Assembly (NCBI RefSeq): GCF_964199755.1
Contig: NC_133903.1
Location: 2,869,001-2,933,000 of the forward strand
Length of the DNA: 64,000 nt
Source of the DNA: Larus michahellis
Taxonomy: Eukaryota; Chordata; Aves; Charadriiformes; Laridae
Reading direction: 5' to 3'
A program made the translations under genes and the position numbers. Shown piece by piece: positions 35,717 through 46,896 of this stretch. The notes under the pieces are model-generated. The model did not search any database. It saw nothing but the letters and a program-made list of their open reading frames with translations, and was not told where the DNA came from. The stretch's first letter is position 1; the number at the start of each line of letters is the position of its first letter.

Positions 35717-36351
35717 ATCAGAGAATCACAGAATGGCAGAGGTTGGAAGGGACCTTCAGAGATCATCTCGTCCAACCCCACTGCTGAAATAGCATCACCC
35801 AGAGCAGGCTGCACAGGAACACATCCAGACGGATTCTGGATATCTCCAGAGAAGGAGACTCCACACCCTCTCTGGGCAGCCTGTGCCAGGGCTCTGCCAC
35901 CCTCAAAGCAAAGAAGTTTTTTCTCAAGTTGAGATGGAATTTCCCGTGTTCCAGTTTGTGCCCGTTGCCCCTTGTCCTGTCATGGGCACCACTGAGAAGA
36001 GCCTGGCCCCATCCTCTTGCCCCCTGCCCGTTAGCTCTTGCTGAGCATTGATGAGATCCCTCTCCGTCTGCTCCTCCCCAGGCGGAACAGCCCCAGGGCT
36101 CTCAGCCTTTCCTCAGCACAGAGATGCTCCGGGCCCTGAGCACCTTCTCACCCTCTGCTGGACTCTCCCCAGCAGTTCCCTGTCCTTCTGGAACTGGGGG
36201 GGCCCAGAACTGGACGCAGCACTGCAGCTGTGGCCTCCCCACGGCAAAGCAGAGGGGGAGGATGACTTCCCTCCACCTGCTGCCCGCACTTTTTAATGCA
36301 CCCCAGGAGACCACTGGCCGCCTTGGCCACCAGGGCACGTTGCTGGCTCAA
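35717..36351 (-). mobile_element. CR1 LINE, longest copy, 5'-truncated
   Basis: It starts with TCAGAGAATCACAGAATGGC, the reverse complement of the CR1 3' terminus, and continues through GGTTGGAAGGGACCTTCAGA, CCCTTGTCCTGTC, GCGGAACAGCCCCAGGGCTC and CCAGAACTGGACGCAGCACT to about 36351. At roughly 635 bases it reaches into the end of ORF2, where minus-strand frames are broken. Wording and truncation point show a different subfamily from the 6602 and 41659 copies. It is inactive. Confidence 0.93.
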
Positions 36352-36959
36352 ATGCCTCCTCGCTCCTCATTGTCCCTTATCTGCCTGGCCCCACCTGTTG
36401 CCTCTTGCCCTGTAAACAGGCTGCCGTGGCGATTCGTTGTGCGCTTTGTACAAGCCACCTTCAAATTTATGGCAGAGATTCCCATGCACAACATTTAGAC
36501 CAAAATTGTGCAATGCTGGTGGGGATAATGACTATTCAGGTGCAAGCGATGCCGTTTTACACTCCATTAGGAGCCCTTCTCCCTGATGCTGGCGGAGCGA
36601 GCAGCAGCACCGCAACCAGGGATCCCTCACCCCTTGCCTCCCCGGGCCAAGGCAGCAGGACACGCGTGTGACATCCTCCATGGTCACGGCCACAGCTCCC
36701 ATATGCCATTTGCTGCCCGGGAGGCTCAAGCCCTGGCAGGTGTATAGGGGTACAGGGTTCGCTTCCTTTTTAATTATTGAGATGAGTCATCTGGGCTTTT
36801 GTTTTAAGACAATTTTGTTTTCTAATTCTGCAGGTGCCTGCGAGGAGGTGGGCAGCAGGTCAAGGGGCAGAGGAGAATATTTCTCACAATAAATAAAAGG
36901 ATATTTACTCATCCTGCAGCAGGCAGGGGGAACCAAGAGGAGAAAAAGTTTGAGTCTGT
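36352..36959. other. Presumed intron with a C/EBP-like palindrome
   Basis: ATTGTGCAAT at 36505-36514 is a near-ideal C/EBP dyad. It sits in a varied, moderately AT-rich stretch (36430-36580) that could be regulatory. A plus-strand acceptor-like TTTTGTTTTCTAATTCTGCAG ends near 36832 and an AATAAA follows at about 36888, but no upstream exon supports a transcript. Confidence 0.3.
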
Positions 36960-37250
36960 AAATATGAGCCATATTAAGCAAAACTGAATGTGATATGTAG
37001 TGAGTATCTGTGACAAGAGCAAACTGATCCTGCTGTTGGAATATTCATGCAAATAGGAGCAATTTCACTATGATTAAAAAGGCAATTAACTGAAAAAAAA
37101 ACCCGCCAGCAATCTCAGAAGCAGCCTGTGTGTCAGTGAGGCCTCCACGCAGTGCTGAACTGACATTTTGCTCACTTTCATATTCCATCAACGAGATACT
37201 CACTACTACAGCTTGAGAGTAGTAATTACCCCAACTGGAGGCAGATGCTC
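36960..37250. promoter_or_regulatory. Candidate enhancer block with octamer
   Basis: A perfect octamer ATGCAAAT at 37047-37054 lies within ATATTCATGCAAATAGG. Around it are GCAATTAACTG, TATGATTAAAAAGG, a C/T-rich spacer and AGTAGTAATTACCCC. The mix of POU and homeodomain words without simple repeats is enhancer-like. Confidence 0.35.
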
Positions 37251-40200
37251 TTAGAAAGACTCCGACAAAGTCTACACAAGGCACTTCATGGGCGGCGCAC
37301 AGAGAGGGGGTTGCGCCAGCATCCTGCCTTTCCCACCCCCGCTCGCTCTGCCGCTCCGATGAAAGACACCGGCATAAAGAGCATCCGCAAAAAGAACGGG
37401 TCCAAACTAAACATTTTCAGCCTGGAACACAAAGCGTTCAGGGAAGGAAGCGCAGGCAGAAGCGCAGTGTCAGAGCCGCTGCCTCCTCCGCTGTCTGCTG
37501 ATGGGATTAAGAGCGTTTTCCTTTCTGCGGTCAAATCCGGAGTAGGTAAATACCGATAAAAAAATCTTAAACTATCTGTGAGACAATCTGCATGGGATGA
37601 ATGCGGAAGTGAATGATCCCTCAACAAACCAGTGGGATGTTAAAAGCAGCATCCTCTGTTGGCACCTTCTGGAGATGCCCAAATAACTTGCCCCGACTCC
37701 AGAGGAGATCTGAGACCGATGCTCTCACCCAAACACCGGTGAAAAGCGCAAAACCTCTCATTTTCAGAGTTCTCCAAGCCCCAGATCACCCCGTGTGACC
37801 ACCACGCACCCCAAGCACCAGGTGAACCAGGCGCAAAGCAGGCTGGCTGTCACCTTCCCAAAACGAGCTATTCATTTCCATGACCGCGGGCTGCAGACGC
37901 TGAGAGGCATCAGCAAATTTTTTCCCCGGTGGCTGCCGCTCCATCAGCACCCCAACGCTCGCCCGGCCGGAGCCGCGGCGATATGCATGAGGCGGCTTCA
38001 GACTTGATCCCTGTGCAAGCTGAGTGTCCTCTGCTTGTCTTTGATGATTAACTGAGCAAAAGGCTCACCCTCCGCTCAAGACTTTCTGGGGCCTGAGGTA
38101 TTTTGCAGCTAGTCACAAACTCAAACATATTTCCCGTCCAGCAGATACTGTCTACTCCTGAGAGCAATTTTTATTGGATTTGTAATCCCCTTTTCAGTTC
38201 TTTCTCTCCCCTTTTAATATTGCCTTTTAAGCCCTTTACCAGGAGTTCACTTTCTGAAGGCCAGCAAGGAACGGTGGACGGAGCCTTTGGGTTTAAAGAG
38301 GAATATGCGCAGAATGTTAATGCAAGAAAAACATGCAACGCTCTGACCCCTTTCAATTAAGGTGCCATCTCCATCACCTTCAGCTGTCCTGGAAAACTTG
38401 GATGTGCCCTGAAATAAATAAAGACCTAAAAAAATCCATGCTTTAAGCTGGAGCTGAGACATTTAACCATTTATCTCCCCGACACGACATGCGCTGTGAC
38501 CGCCTTCACTTATACGACCTCTCCAGAGCAGATTCAGTGCCAAGTGCTGGACAAGGGCAAGCAAGAAATGAAACTGGAAGTTGTTAAGCAAAAGAAGGAA
38601 GGTAGTTGTGGAGGGGTGGGTCCCACCACAGAAAACTGCAGGCTCTGGGACCTGGAGAAACACTTGAGCTAAGGGCTGAAATGTGGCACTGAAGGAGGAC
38701 GGGATACACCCGTCTGGATAGACGTGAAAGGCAAATCCCAATGATTCAGGGAAATACGGCGTGTGCCCATGCCACCAGCCCTCAGATCATATGTCCAACT
38801 TGCAGAGAAGATGGGTAGGCAAAGAAAACGCTCCTTTTGATCTGCTGCACTGTAGGCTGAGAGGCCATATAAATACGGGAGGACAAGAGGACATTTTTCT
38901 CCAAAGGAGACGAGGTCCCTCCGCTCAGCAAGCAGCAAGGAGGATTGCAGAGGTCTTTGAGAGGTTCTCCAGCCACGTGAGACTGCGCCAAGACCAGGAG
39001 AGGCAGCAGAGAGGGGAGCCCGCAGCGTATGGCTGAGGCAAAGGTCTAAGGAGCAGATTTGGTGTGGTGCTCTTGGGAAGCGTCCCTGTGGTCCCCTACT
39101 GCACCACGTGCTCTTTGCCTTCAACTGAACAATACAAGACTCAAGGTCCTCTAAAGGCAAAAAAAAACCAAACCAAAGCCCTTCTTTTTTAGGCCACACT
39201 AGCAGGTAGAAGTACACAATTACGTCTCCTTTGTAGCTCTAGACAGAGCTTGGATGAACCAGACTTCTCTCCCCTAATCAAGGGTTTTGTGGACCTCTGG
39301 GGCTCACGGGGAAACGCGTCTCCACCCCTGCAGCTCATCTCAGGGCTGCAAAGCTCTCTGCAAATTGAGATGCACCTGAGGGTCACCAAGGTGCTTCAGG
39401 CCTAGCTTAATTAGCAGCAATGAAGAAGGAAACAGTATTTCCCTGGCTTGCTGATCTCTGGAGGAAAGTAACGGAATAAAGTGATGCGTGGAAATCCTTT
39501 TGTCAAAAAGGGAAAGGAGGAAACTCTTTTCTCTTAATTAGCACCGCTGGAGATTGGGATGGTGAGGTCTTCATGGCTGCATTGCTGGCTGTGGCGCTGT
39601 GGCCCAGAGCCTGCCCTGAGTGCAGCAAAAGAACCAAGCGTGGACAGTACGAACTCCATCCTCCCACACCCATGTTTTCTCTCCACCTCTCCTTTCATGC
39701 CCATTCCAGTATCATCTCCTTTACGGGTGTATTAGGTTTATTTTTCCTTCTGTCCTTTTAATTCCTCCTTTTGGCACCAGCCTCTCTGTACAGAACGGCG
39801 AGCGGGACGCTACAGCCTCGCTGCATCATTTTGCTTTATGTCTGGGAACATCTGTATGTGCAATTAGAGAGCCAGCTCCTTTTATGTCCCTAAATGAGGA
39901 GTCTTAATCACTGCCATAAGAAATCAAGCCCTGGCTGGGCAGCGCAACTCAACGACGCGACTCTCCAAGCAGGGCTGGCACTACCCGCGCGCGGGATCAG
40001 CCCTCAGGAGAAATCTCCCACCCAGCAGCAGGTCCTCCGGGCTTGTCTTCTCCACGGAGGCATTTTCACAAGTGTAATTACAGGGAAGCAGCGAGATGGT
40101 TCCCTGCTGTGCCGAAGGCATTTCACCGGCTTTCCTCAGCGCCAAGTGACAGAGCTGCAGGTGCCGGTGCAGGCTCACGGCAACATCCGTTGGGAATAAA

Positions 40201-41094
40201 CGGCTGCAAGCTGGGGCCTGGCATGCAGCGAGACCCAGGGGCTTCCTCCAGCGTGGCTGAGGGAGTCATAAAGGCGCTTGTGTGATAATTTAATAAAAAA
40301 CGGTAAGAGCGATGGATGCTGGGATTCCTCCAGAACCAAATCTCTTTCCCCCCCTCTCCTCACCTTCAGCCTCTCTGCCAACCCTTGATGTCTTGCCCTC
40401 TTCTTTCTCCACCCTTTCCTGCCCTTTCTCCACCACCACAACCGAAGCGCAGACCTTCACATCAAGACTGTTTCCCCCCCAGATCGCCCGTCTCGGTTCA
40501 CCAGCCAGCCAGCCCCCACCAAAAGGAACGGGCTTGTGTCCACGCACACCCAGAGCTGAGGAGAGCTGGTCCCCGCCGGGCTACCCCACGTCCAACCTGG
40601 CTCCAGGGCCTGCCCTCTCACGGGCCATTCTGCCACCTCCTCCGCTGCCCTGAGCCCGCTGCTGGCTTCCTCCCACCCTTTCTACAGCGACCTCTTGCTT
40701 CCACATCCATTTTCCAAACAAGATCCCTCCCTGAGCAACCTTCAAAGTCCACAATGCCAGGAAAAGTTACGGAAATACAATGCATCCAGCCCAACAGCAG
40801 GAAAAGAGTAGACTTGATGTAATTTGTGTACGTGCAAAATGTATTAACTCCATTTTCCACTTCACTAGCCCCCCGGTGCCTGCGTGGAGCCTCTGCTCGT
40901 TCTCAGCACTCAGGTCTCGAGGAGCATTTTCTTCACCTCGCAGTTCGATTTTATGGCGTGTTTTCCCGTCACCGCTGTGGATTCAAAGGGAGTGCTCAAA
41001 ATACACACAGCCCCACACTTTCTCCTTTCTATTTATGATCCGCTCCTCTGGTATGTGGCTTTAAGTCATTTTATTTCAAGCAGGAATATTTTAA
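37251..41094. other. Presumed intron or intergenic, no exon seen
   Basis: Includes a GC-rich segment at 37270-37560 that ends in a donor-like GTAGGTAAAT but lacks a good acceptor. A C-rich plus strand at 40320-40720 inflates a 168-codon frame. No repeat family was recognised. Confidence 0.4.
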
Positions 41095-41360
41095 AAGAGT
41101 AATCTGTATGTGCGTGTCAGGGAAAAGAATTAATTATCGCTCTAATTAAAAGGACACTGTTGAAAATAATCTCTCTCTTTTCCTGCTGATTTTGCCCTTT
41201 TTCTGTGAGTAAGCTTTACATTTTTGCATGTATATGTTTCTCAAGGAGTTTGAAATTAACAGGCTTATTTTATTTATGCAACAGTATCAACCAGAAGTTG
41301 TGCATCAGCAAAATGCACATTAGGCGGATGGCAAAGGCAAACATCAATGATTTTGTGTAG
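41095..41360. promoter_or_regulatory. Candidate enhancer block
   Basis: AGAATTAATTATCGCTCTAATTAAAAGG opens the block. GAAATTAACAGGC, TTATTTATGCAACAG and CAGCAAAATGCACATTAGG follow. Motif variety and absence of repeats resemble a developmental enhancer. It abuts the ATT array at 41381. Confidence 0.33.
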
Positions 41361-41380
41361 GTCCCAGATAAGTAATAAGT

Positions 41381-41407
41381 ATTACTACTATTATTATTAT
41401 TATTATA
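41381..41407. repeat. ATT trinucleotide microsatellite
   Basis: ATTACTACTATTATTATTATTATTAT, about nine units with two early ACT variants. The preceding CCCAGATAAGTAATAAGT recalls the tail of MIR-type SINEs, so the array may have grown from an old SINE tail. That origin is an inference. Confidence 0.85.
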
Positions 41408-41658
41408 TAAAATCCTGGATTACTTTAAAGAAGCCTAAAAGGCACTCCCTCTCCCCCAGGCTGCACTTGAGGTTTAAGACTGTGAAATCCGTCGATTAAA
41501 TAAGGCACGTCCTTGGATAAACGCCCCTCCCAGCCGCGCAGCCCTGCCGTCAGGGGCTGGCTAGATGCATCCAACCCTGGTCCGGTTCCCAGCCTGGGGC
41601 CAGGCAGAGACCACCGTTGGCTTGGGGTCCCCCAGCACCGCCAGCTTTCCTCCCTGTG

Positions 41659-42085
41659 TCATAGAATCATGGAGTCACAGAATGGTTTGGGTGGGAAGGG
41701 ACCTTAAAGCCCACCCAGTGCCACCCCCTGCCCTGGGCAGGGACACCTCCCACCAGCCCAGGTTGCTCCAAGCCCCGTCCAACCTGGCCTTGAACCCCTC
41801 CAGGGATGGGGCAGCCACAGCTTCTCTGGGCAACCTGGGCCAGGGGCTCACCGCCCTCACAGCCAAGAGTTTCTTCCTAATACCTAACCTAAATCTCCCC
41901 TCTTTCAGTGTAAAACCCTTCCCCCTCGTCCCATGGCTCCCCTCCCTGCTCCAGAGTCCCTCCCCAGCTTTCCCGGAGCCCCTTTAGGGACTGGCAGGGG
42001 CTGGAAGGTCTCCCCGGAGCTTTCTCTCCTCCAGGCTGAACCCCCCCAGCTCTCTCAGCCTGTCCTCCCAGCAGAGGGGCTCTAA
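41659..42085 (-). mobile_element. CR1 LINE, 5'-truncated 3' end
   Basis: Begins TCATAGAATCATGGAGTCAC and then follows the copy at 6602-7025 almost phrase for phrase: CACCAGCCCAGGTTGCTCC, GGATGGGGCAGCCACAGC, TCTTTCAGTGTAAAACCC, GGCTGAACCCCCCCAGCTC. It is the reverse complement of the CR1 3' region, truncated near 42085. The two copies belong to one subfamily and both are inactive. Confidence 0.93.
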
Positions 42086-43796
42086 CCCCGTGCTCCCACC
42101 CTGCCCGCAGCGCGGCTTCCCACACAGGGGTGCTCAGGCATACGCTGAGCTCCGCTGGGGATGGAGACAGCTGGATGAAGCCACCTGGCTCTGCGAGCTG
42201 CCGCCGAACTCCAACACAGCTATCAAAGGTAACGTCAGCACAGCCTACATGCATCTCCTCGTGTTTTGCCTTAAGGAAGAGGAGGTTTCCTTAACCACGG
42301 TTTTACGGTAGTGATAGACAGGGAGAGATGGGAACTGCATAGGCCAGCACAACGCTAGTTCCAGGGATCTTAAATTAAGCAGGAAAAAGTCAGATTAATC
42401 CCTGGGAAAATGTCATTCTACAAAAATATCTGACCATCAAAAGGCTAATTAAGTCAGTCGTTTGAAACCAAACATAAAACTTGGGAACACAATGCAGGGA
42501 ACAAGCCGGAGCTCACAGCGGGATGAGCGCAGCGATCTACAGAGCCTCAGGATTATATCAACAGTAGGTAAAGCCTCAACGCGCAGAAAGACTAGCCAAG
42601 GTTTACATTTTAAATCATGCAAAATCCAAAGTCTCCCACCTAATCTAAAAGGCAATCCCGACCTCCCAATCGAAAACTGCAACTATTCCTCCAGCAATAC
42701 TCAAAGGAGAAAGAGAGAGAAGAAAGGGAATACCGGACCACTGCATAATTCAGCGTGTTTTGACAGTCACCTTCAGGGCATATCACACTCGACTGCTCAT
42801 CACTCTCAAAGATGGATATGAAAGGGGCTGGAGAAAGGGACACTAGATGATATAATGGAGCGACAATTAAAGACCACAGAAAACCAAAAGGCAAACCAAC
42901 TGCATCTTTCCCTAATTTACAGGGCACGGAGCAGGCAGTGTGATTGGTTCATACGTTTCTCATCCCATCAGGAGGAGAGCGGGGACGTAGCGGTAAGAAA
43001 TGATGTACAGCGTGAGAAGCGCAAGCGACGTGGCCTCTGTTGACATAGCGCTTTGTGACACTTCTCCCTCTTCCCAGGGGGATGCTTGTCGAAAACCCAT
43101 CAGGGTTTAACACCTTCTCTAAGCATTAATGCCTTAATGAGACACCACGACACCCGCTCAAAACGCGGACTCAATTCTTGCACGGAGCTCGCAGTACCGG
43201 GGGAATGCCTGCACTAAATGCTGGAGGGACCTCAGCGCTGCGAGCTCCACACGCAGACTCAAACTTAAATAAAACTCATTTATAGTTCAGAGCCGGTAAA
43301 ATACTGTCTGTGGGTAATTTGCTGTAGATCCTCCTCAGGTAATGCCTTGGAAGAACAGAGCTTTCTCCCATTTTCTCTCCCTAAATGTTCTTCAGGCGAC
43401 TCTTCCTTACCTTATCCACTATCACCCCCTAGATGCTGACGGTTCACAGCCAAGTATGTCAAATACGTCTGCCTTTCCAGCCTATCAGTAACTGTTTCCT
43501 GACTGGCTTGATCTTCTGCAAAAATGTTAAAAATATCACACCGTAATGTAATAAAGAAACAGAAAAGATGGGAAAAGCCAAGGATCAAGGTGAAATAGCT
43601 TACACGCGAACATCTTTAAAGCGTTCTCTGGAAAAATACAGATGATGGAGAAAAGAAACCATGCTAGAGAGATCTGGGTGGCTGCCCATAAATCCAGAAG
43701 AAAATTAAGTCCCCAAAGCTCTGGAAGTTGCTATTGCTCTCCTTGAAGTGAGCAACTGGGTAATCAGCGTTAATATTAAACAGCTTGTTCTGAAAT

Positions 43797-43818
43797 AAAA
43801 AAAAAAAAAAAAAAAAAA
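43797..43818 (+). repeat. A22 homopolymer
   Basis: Twenty-two consecutive A directly after GAAAT. The preceding DNA shows no processed-mRNA character, and CR1 retrotransposition does not add poly(A), so it is treated as simple sequence. It encodes the oligo-Phe stretch in the minus-strand frame at 43664-44179. Confidence 0.9.
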
Positions 43819-44240
43819 GACAATTCAAGAGACTCTGCCTTCTGCCTTCCAGCATCAAGAGACAGTCAGAAAACCTTGGACTAAAAAATGGAACATTTCG
43901 CTTGTGCCTCAGTCCACTATCTAGTTGTGTTGACCGTGATAATAAAATACCAAAAAACGAGGGCCATGCCAGCTTGACCCGTCCCTTTGCGCTGCAGCGT
44001 CTCAGCTCTGTGTGGGGAGGATTCACCAGGTGGGGAAGCAAAGGGCTTGGTGACCCACGGTGGCATTGCCTCGTGGTGCAACCCGCTTCCACAGCCGGTC
44101 CACCTCCAGCTGCGCTCCCTCCCGTCCTGAACGCGAAACGTGGCATCAAGTTAAAAAGAAACAGGGAAATGAGAGGCATGAGACTGGATATTCCAAAGCT
44201 GAGCTTATGAATGCTTTTAAGATTGGACAGTTTTTATTGC

Positions 44241-44277
44241 ACATATATATATATAAAAATACATATATAGAGAGAGC
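44241..44277. repeat. AT/AG-rich simple sequence
   Basis: ACATATATATATATA, a short A run, TACATATATA and AGAGAGAG in succession. A compound dinucleotide microsatellite. Confidence 0.8.
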
Positions 44278-46877
44278 CTCTACGCTTGTCCTGGCAAGTT
44301 TTCTCTGCTAGCTTAAGTCCAGAGACCTTTAAAAACAACGGCAAGTAGAGCTTCTATCGATAAACATGTCACTAAACTACAGTGCATTGAATTTAGGATT
44401 TTCCAGGCTAGATGCAAGTTCTGGAGCCACTGGAAAGCCATGCATCTTCCTTTCCCAACAGGATGAATGTCTGTTTCCTGACTGTGTGACACTAAAGGGA
44501 AGATTTTAAATCAGTCAGAAACAGCAAGCTTGTCTATTCTGAGACTTGAATAGTCAAAATTATTTTAGGGGGAGGGAGGCTGCAGGGATGGATGAAGCAA
44601 AAGACGTTAAGCAGAGCAACTTTTCTTTTTAAAGTGGCATCTGCGTGCCGTGGCTGCAGCAGTCCAATATAAGCGTGAGTCCCTGGGGGGGGATTACCGG
44701 GGAGAGTCACTGTATCGCTCAACAGACACAACACTCTCATTCCTACATCCCCATGGATGTTTAGGCATCTCCCAACTATCTCTGGCAAACCAGGTATTTC
44801 TATGTATTTACCTTCAGATCAGGACGACTGTAGCATGTGGGTAGCCGCAACCACGCACACACAGGTCCCACTGCTGTGCAGAGCTGGGGCAACAGCAGCC
44901 GCAGAGACGGCTTCATCCCCTGCCTTTTCAATGGCTACCTGCTGGCGCCAGCGGGGTTAATTCTTCTCGGTATCTACGTGTACCTGGGTTGGTAGGAATA
45001 AACCATCGAAACCTGCCAACACATGAGAACAGCCTCCCCGGAGAGGGTGCAGAAGGCTAACTCTTGGATATTACCTTTTAATGAGTGCTGGCCAGGGAGG
45101 ACGGAGCGTGATACAACAGCGTAAGCACAACAAATACCGGCAAGGTGGGGACACGGAAGCAGTCTGCAAAAACCAGAGAGATGGCCAGGACGGGCTCCGG
45201 GGAAGCGTGGGGCTGAAGCCAAGGCTGCCGGCGTGCCCGCGCCTTCCCGCTCCTGCCCCAGCCCCACCGGCTGCCCTTGCAGCTGCAAACATCTGCCAGC
45301 TGAAGAGTTCGGGGGGGGGTCTCCAAAGGGTCTGAATTGATGGGAGCCCACTCAGGCCATGCTGATGTGAGACAGAGATGTGGAGAGAGAGTCCTGGGTT
45401 CAGGGCAGCTGGGCTACAGAGTTGCTGCGGGAAAACCAGGAGATGCAGAGACCATCATTAGACAGACATAAGGGCAGAGACATGGCTCCTGGTGAAACAG
45501 CATTTTCGTATTTACAGGAAACCCTGAACGTAACTAGGCCTTTATCAGCAGCTTACGGCCTCAGGGGCTGGAGACTCCTGAACTTGAAATAAAAATATAC
45601 AGACTTCTCCGTCCCCCTCTTGCTCCAGAGGCCTCACAGTAGGTGCACCCATCCAACGAGGCTCTTTCGCAGGAGGCTATTAATTTGTGGCTCTGTGCGC
45701 ACAGGTCTATTACAGCCCCATTCATAACCAGCCTGCAGAGCGCCTGGAACATCGCCAAGCCGCGTGCTTGCATACAAAGGGTAATTGCACCAGGTTCTCC
45801 TCTCAGTTCACTTTGCACCACAACACGGCACAACACTGTCCGGGGGGACAACAGCCCCCACTCCAATGGACCCCTGGACCATGAGCCTAAGAGAGCCGGA
45901 GGAGCAAACGGTCCCTCTGGCTCTGGGTCCGAGCATCCCGCTCTCTCTGCGCACCTCCTGTGCTCCAGGCACCGGGGACTGAGGGCACGCCGGCCCCCAG
46001 ATCCCCCCTCCCTGTCCCCGTGCTCTCAGTTTCTCATTCACAGCCGCACGCCTCCTGTTCCTGAGGAGCCACAGCTGCAAACGCAGCAGTACCTGCCTGG
46101 AATTGAAAAGCTGGACATTACCACCTCGTCCAGCTCTGCTGACTTATCATTTTGCTATCACCCACGCCTCATTACTATGCAGTTTCTTGCCAGGTCTTGG
46201 CTTTCTTACCACCTTCCCCTCCTCGTGCCTCTCTCCCCTTCTTATTAAACATGGGTTAGATGCTATCTCTCCGTCCTGCTTTTTCATCCCCCACGTTCCC
46301 CCTATTGATTCTTTCCAGGAGCTCCCGCCGGCTGCTCCCCCAGCACCACGTTTGACCTTCCCCGGGATGAAACAAAGCACCAATGTCGGACGACTCTCGG
46401 CAACGCAGCAATGTGAAACGGCCGCTTCAGCTCACTCCCATTTCACAGACAGAGGGAAAAAGATGGAAAACTTGGTCGGAAAAGCTGCGAAAGAAAGAGA
46501 TCAAAATACAGGATCCTAACTGAACGGCTCCTCCCTTGCTCAGAGCTGACTGCGTGCCCTCACATCACTGAAGCGCAGCTCGCTCCAAGTATTTGCCATG
46601 CCCCAACCCACCTCGTTCTCTATTTTATAGAAATGGTAGAGCTTTTTAACTTGCACATTGACTGGCAGAGAGAAATCCTGGGAGCTTAATGACATCCTGC
46701 AAATTCATCATCACTTGAGCTGCCAAGGGCCTTGTAACAACCATCCCACATGCTCTTGCAGGGATGACGTTGCCACTACACACTAATGGTCTTGGGAATC
46801 GTTTGGTTCAACTTGCATTTATGTAGGTTTCTTGTTTCTAAAGCGTTCAGAGCAGAGCACAGGGAAGAAGAAAAAAG

Positions 46878-46896
46878 AAAAAAAAAAAAAAAAAAA
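46878..46896 (+). repeat. A19 homopolymer
   Basis: Nineteen A following an AGAAGAAAAAAG stretch. Simple sequence. No upstream retrocopy was recognised. Confidence 0.9.

Noticed and set aside
36811..36898. Plus-strand terminal exon of a lncRNA (acceptor near 36832, AATAAA near 36888)
   Set aside because: The acceptor is plausible, but with no upstream exon or coding frame it cannot be separated from chance.
38044..38100. Box C/D snoRNA-like words (TGATGAT and CTGA)
   Set aside because: No terminal stem and no properly spaced internal boxes. The words are common by chance.
43797..43818. Poly(A) run as the tail of a processed retrocopy
   Set aside because: No mRNA-like sequence or target-site duplication seen, and CR1 machinery in birds does not prime on poly(A).
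43664..44179. 171-codon minus-strand frame
   Set aside because: Crosses the A22 run, giving oligo-Phe. No family resemblance.
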